A stretch of 64,000 nucleotides of DNA. It comes from Chionoecetes opilio (lineage: Eukaryota; Arthropoda; Malacostraca; Decapoda; Majidae). The stretch is taken from the NCBI GenBank assembly GCA_016584305.1, contig JACEEZ010018529.1, positions 172,501-236,500 of the forward strand. The letters are read 5' to 3'. A model generated the notes under the pieces. It saw only the letters and a program-made list of their open reading frames with translations, was not told the DNA's origin and did not search any database. Shown piece after piece: positions 62,898 through 64,000 of the stretch (positions are counted from its first letter, which is position 1; each line of letters opens with the position of its first letter). Both the position numbers and the translations under genes were made by a program.

Positions 62898-63062
62898 TAT
62901 TTACCTAGTTGTGTTTTTCAGGGCCTGAGCTACAATCGTGTGGTTCCGTCTCCGTATCTACATTTATCCAGTCTTTCTTTCAACTGGTGCATATTCTTTG
63001 CCGAAAACGTCTACATTTCTATGAGGGAAGCTGTACTTCTTTATGTTGTTCAGAGATCTATC

Positions 63063-63063
<1 letters not shown>

Positions 63064-63122
<59 letters not shown>
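63064..63122. repeat. (TG)n microsatellite
   Basis: About 29 TG units. The short frame linking it to the previous one is not a gene. Confidence 0.97.
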
Positions 63123-63124
<2 letters not shown>

Positions 63125-63549
63125 GGTGGGGGGGAGGTCAGAACTAGGAGTGAAGTTTATTAATGCTGCTGTTAAAAGAATGGAGAAATACTGGCGAGGG
63201 AGGGATGGATGGCAGAGTACAAGAAGCAAAAGTGTGGCTAAAAATGTTGAGTTATAGTACAGGTTGTTATTTGTACGATTTTTAAATGGCAGGATTTGTT
63301 ACGAGGCTTGTTCGGTGGATTTTTATACGATTTTTTTGTAGTATAATTAGTAGTATAATTAGTAGTACCTATAATTACAGTCAGTATAATTGCTCTGATA
63401 GTTTGGAGTTCGGAGGGATGCAGCAGACAAAGAGGCAGGAACACAACATGAGCAGGAAAGCAGGCGTTAACGAATAGTATTTCCTGAAAGAAAGTGAAGT
63501 TGACATTTGAAAAAAAACTCCATCTCAGAAAAGGCAGTCGGGATGTGTG

Positions 63550-63825
63550 CACTCTTAGAAAAAAAAGGGTAGGAAAAGGGTAGAAAAAGGGTGTTTGTAG
63601 TGATGAAATACTGCTACCCTTTTTCTACCCTTACAAATATACCCTTTCGGATCGACGCAAATATACCCTTTTCCAACCCTCTCGTCTAAAAAGGGTAGAT
63701 AAAGGGTAGATGAAGGGTATAATCGGCAGCATCTACCCTCCAGCCTGGACATAGGGTTTAAAAAGGGTAGTGATGGTGCGATGTAACAATTCGACCCTTA
63801 ATGTACCCCCAATTTCTGAGAGTGT
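63550..63825. mobile_element. MITE with CACTCT ends and TGTG target duplication
   Basis: The left end CACTCTTAGAAAAAAAAGGG is mirrored by CCCCCAATTTCTGAGAGTG. TGTG flanks both sides. The interior is dominated by AAAGGGTAGA and its complement. Confidence 0.75.
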
Positions 63826-63893
63826 GTGTCCTGGGGAATCTCCTGCGGTGATAGAGAAACAGAGACTCGGTATAGCGAGGTTATTAGGCGTTA

Positions 63894-64000
63894 TTAACCC
63901 CTTTACGCCCAGATCTTTCCTTTTCCATATAAAATCATCTGTCGTTAGCCATAAAATTACGAAAAGTAATTAATATACAAATATTTACCCTTTAATATAC
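63894..64000. mobile_element. TTAA MITE copy 11 (cut by window end)
   Basis: TTAACCCCTTTACGCCCAG and about 70 bp of matching interior. The match weakens near 63970. Confidence 0.85.

Overview
This is a eukaryotic, intron-rich and very repeat-rich window. It most likely comes from a decapod crustacean. The split genes match arthropod or animal families (SMAP-type ArfGAP, Lolal/Batman-type BTB, MRGBP). The background has long di- and trinucleotide microsatellites, tRNA-derived SINEs, LINE 3' tails, many DNA-transposon MITEs and degenerate TTAGG-like motifs. The species assignment is inference; no ribosomal or mitochondrial marker is present.

Five protein-coding genes can be supported by splice-phase-consistent exons. 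(1) Gene A (minus, CDS 8419-11682, TATA promoter near 12064) encodes a 218-aa secreted protein with eight spaced cysteines. (2) Gene B (plus, CDS 15963-20604) is a diverged paralogue with nearly the same cysteine spacing and intron phases. A and B lie head to head, about 3.9 kb apart at their promoters, and I do not recognise the family. (3) A SMAP-family ArfGAP (minus, 26994-31647, seven exons, 476 aa). (4) A lolal-like BTB-only gene (plus, 37743-39471, two coding exons, 126 aa). (5) MRGBP/Eaf7, a subunit of the Tip60/NuA4 acetyltransferase (minus, 46568-49782, four exons, 185 aa). No functional operon-like link between the five is evident apart from the A/B paralogue pair.

Layout: 0.7-4.6 kb is minisatellite DNA plus two inverted purine/pyrimidine arrays. 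5-6.5 kb is a LINE reverse-transcriptase fragment lodged in an AGT microsatellite. 8.4-20.7 kb is the divergent A/B pair, with a hAT element in an intron of B. 20.7-27 kb is a LINE carrying a SINE, then gene-poor DNA. 27-31.7 kb is SMAP. 32-37.6 kb is a transposon graveyard of foldback, hAT, TTAA-type and pogo-type elements, including a three-deep nest. 37.7-39.5 kb is lolal. 44 kb is a 28-bp minisatellite. 46.5-49.8 kb is MRGBP. 52-64 kb is gene-free repeats, including a 2.5-kb 31-bp minisatellite.

Mobile DNA explains most of the rest. The clearest family is a MITE of about 205-217 bp with TTAACCCCTT ends, seen at least eleven times. A related empty site inside the window shows that it inserts at TTAA (piggyBac-like). 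A second, 883-bp TTAA foldback element splits a LINE tail in an MRGBP intron.
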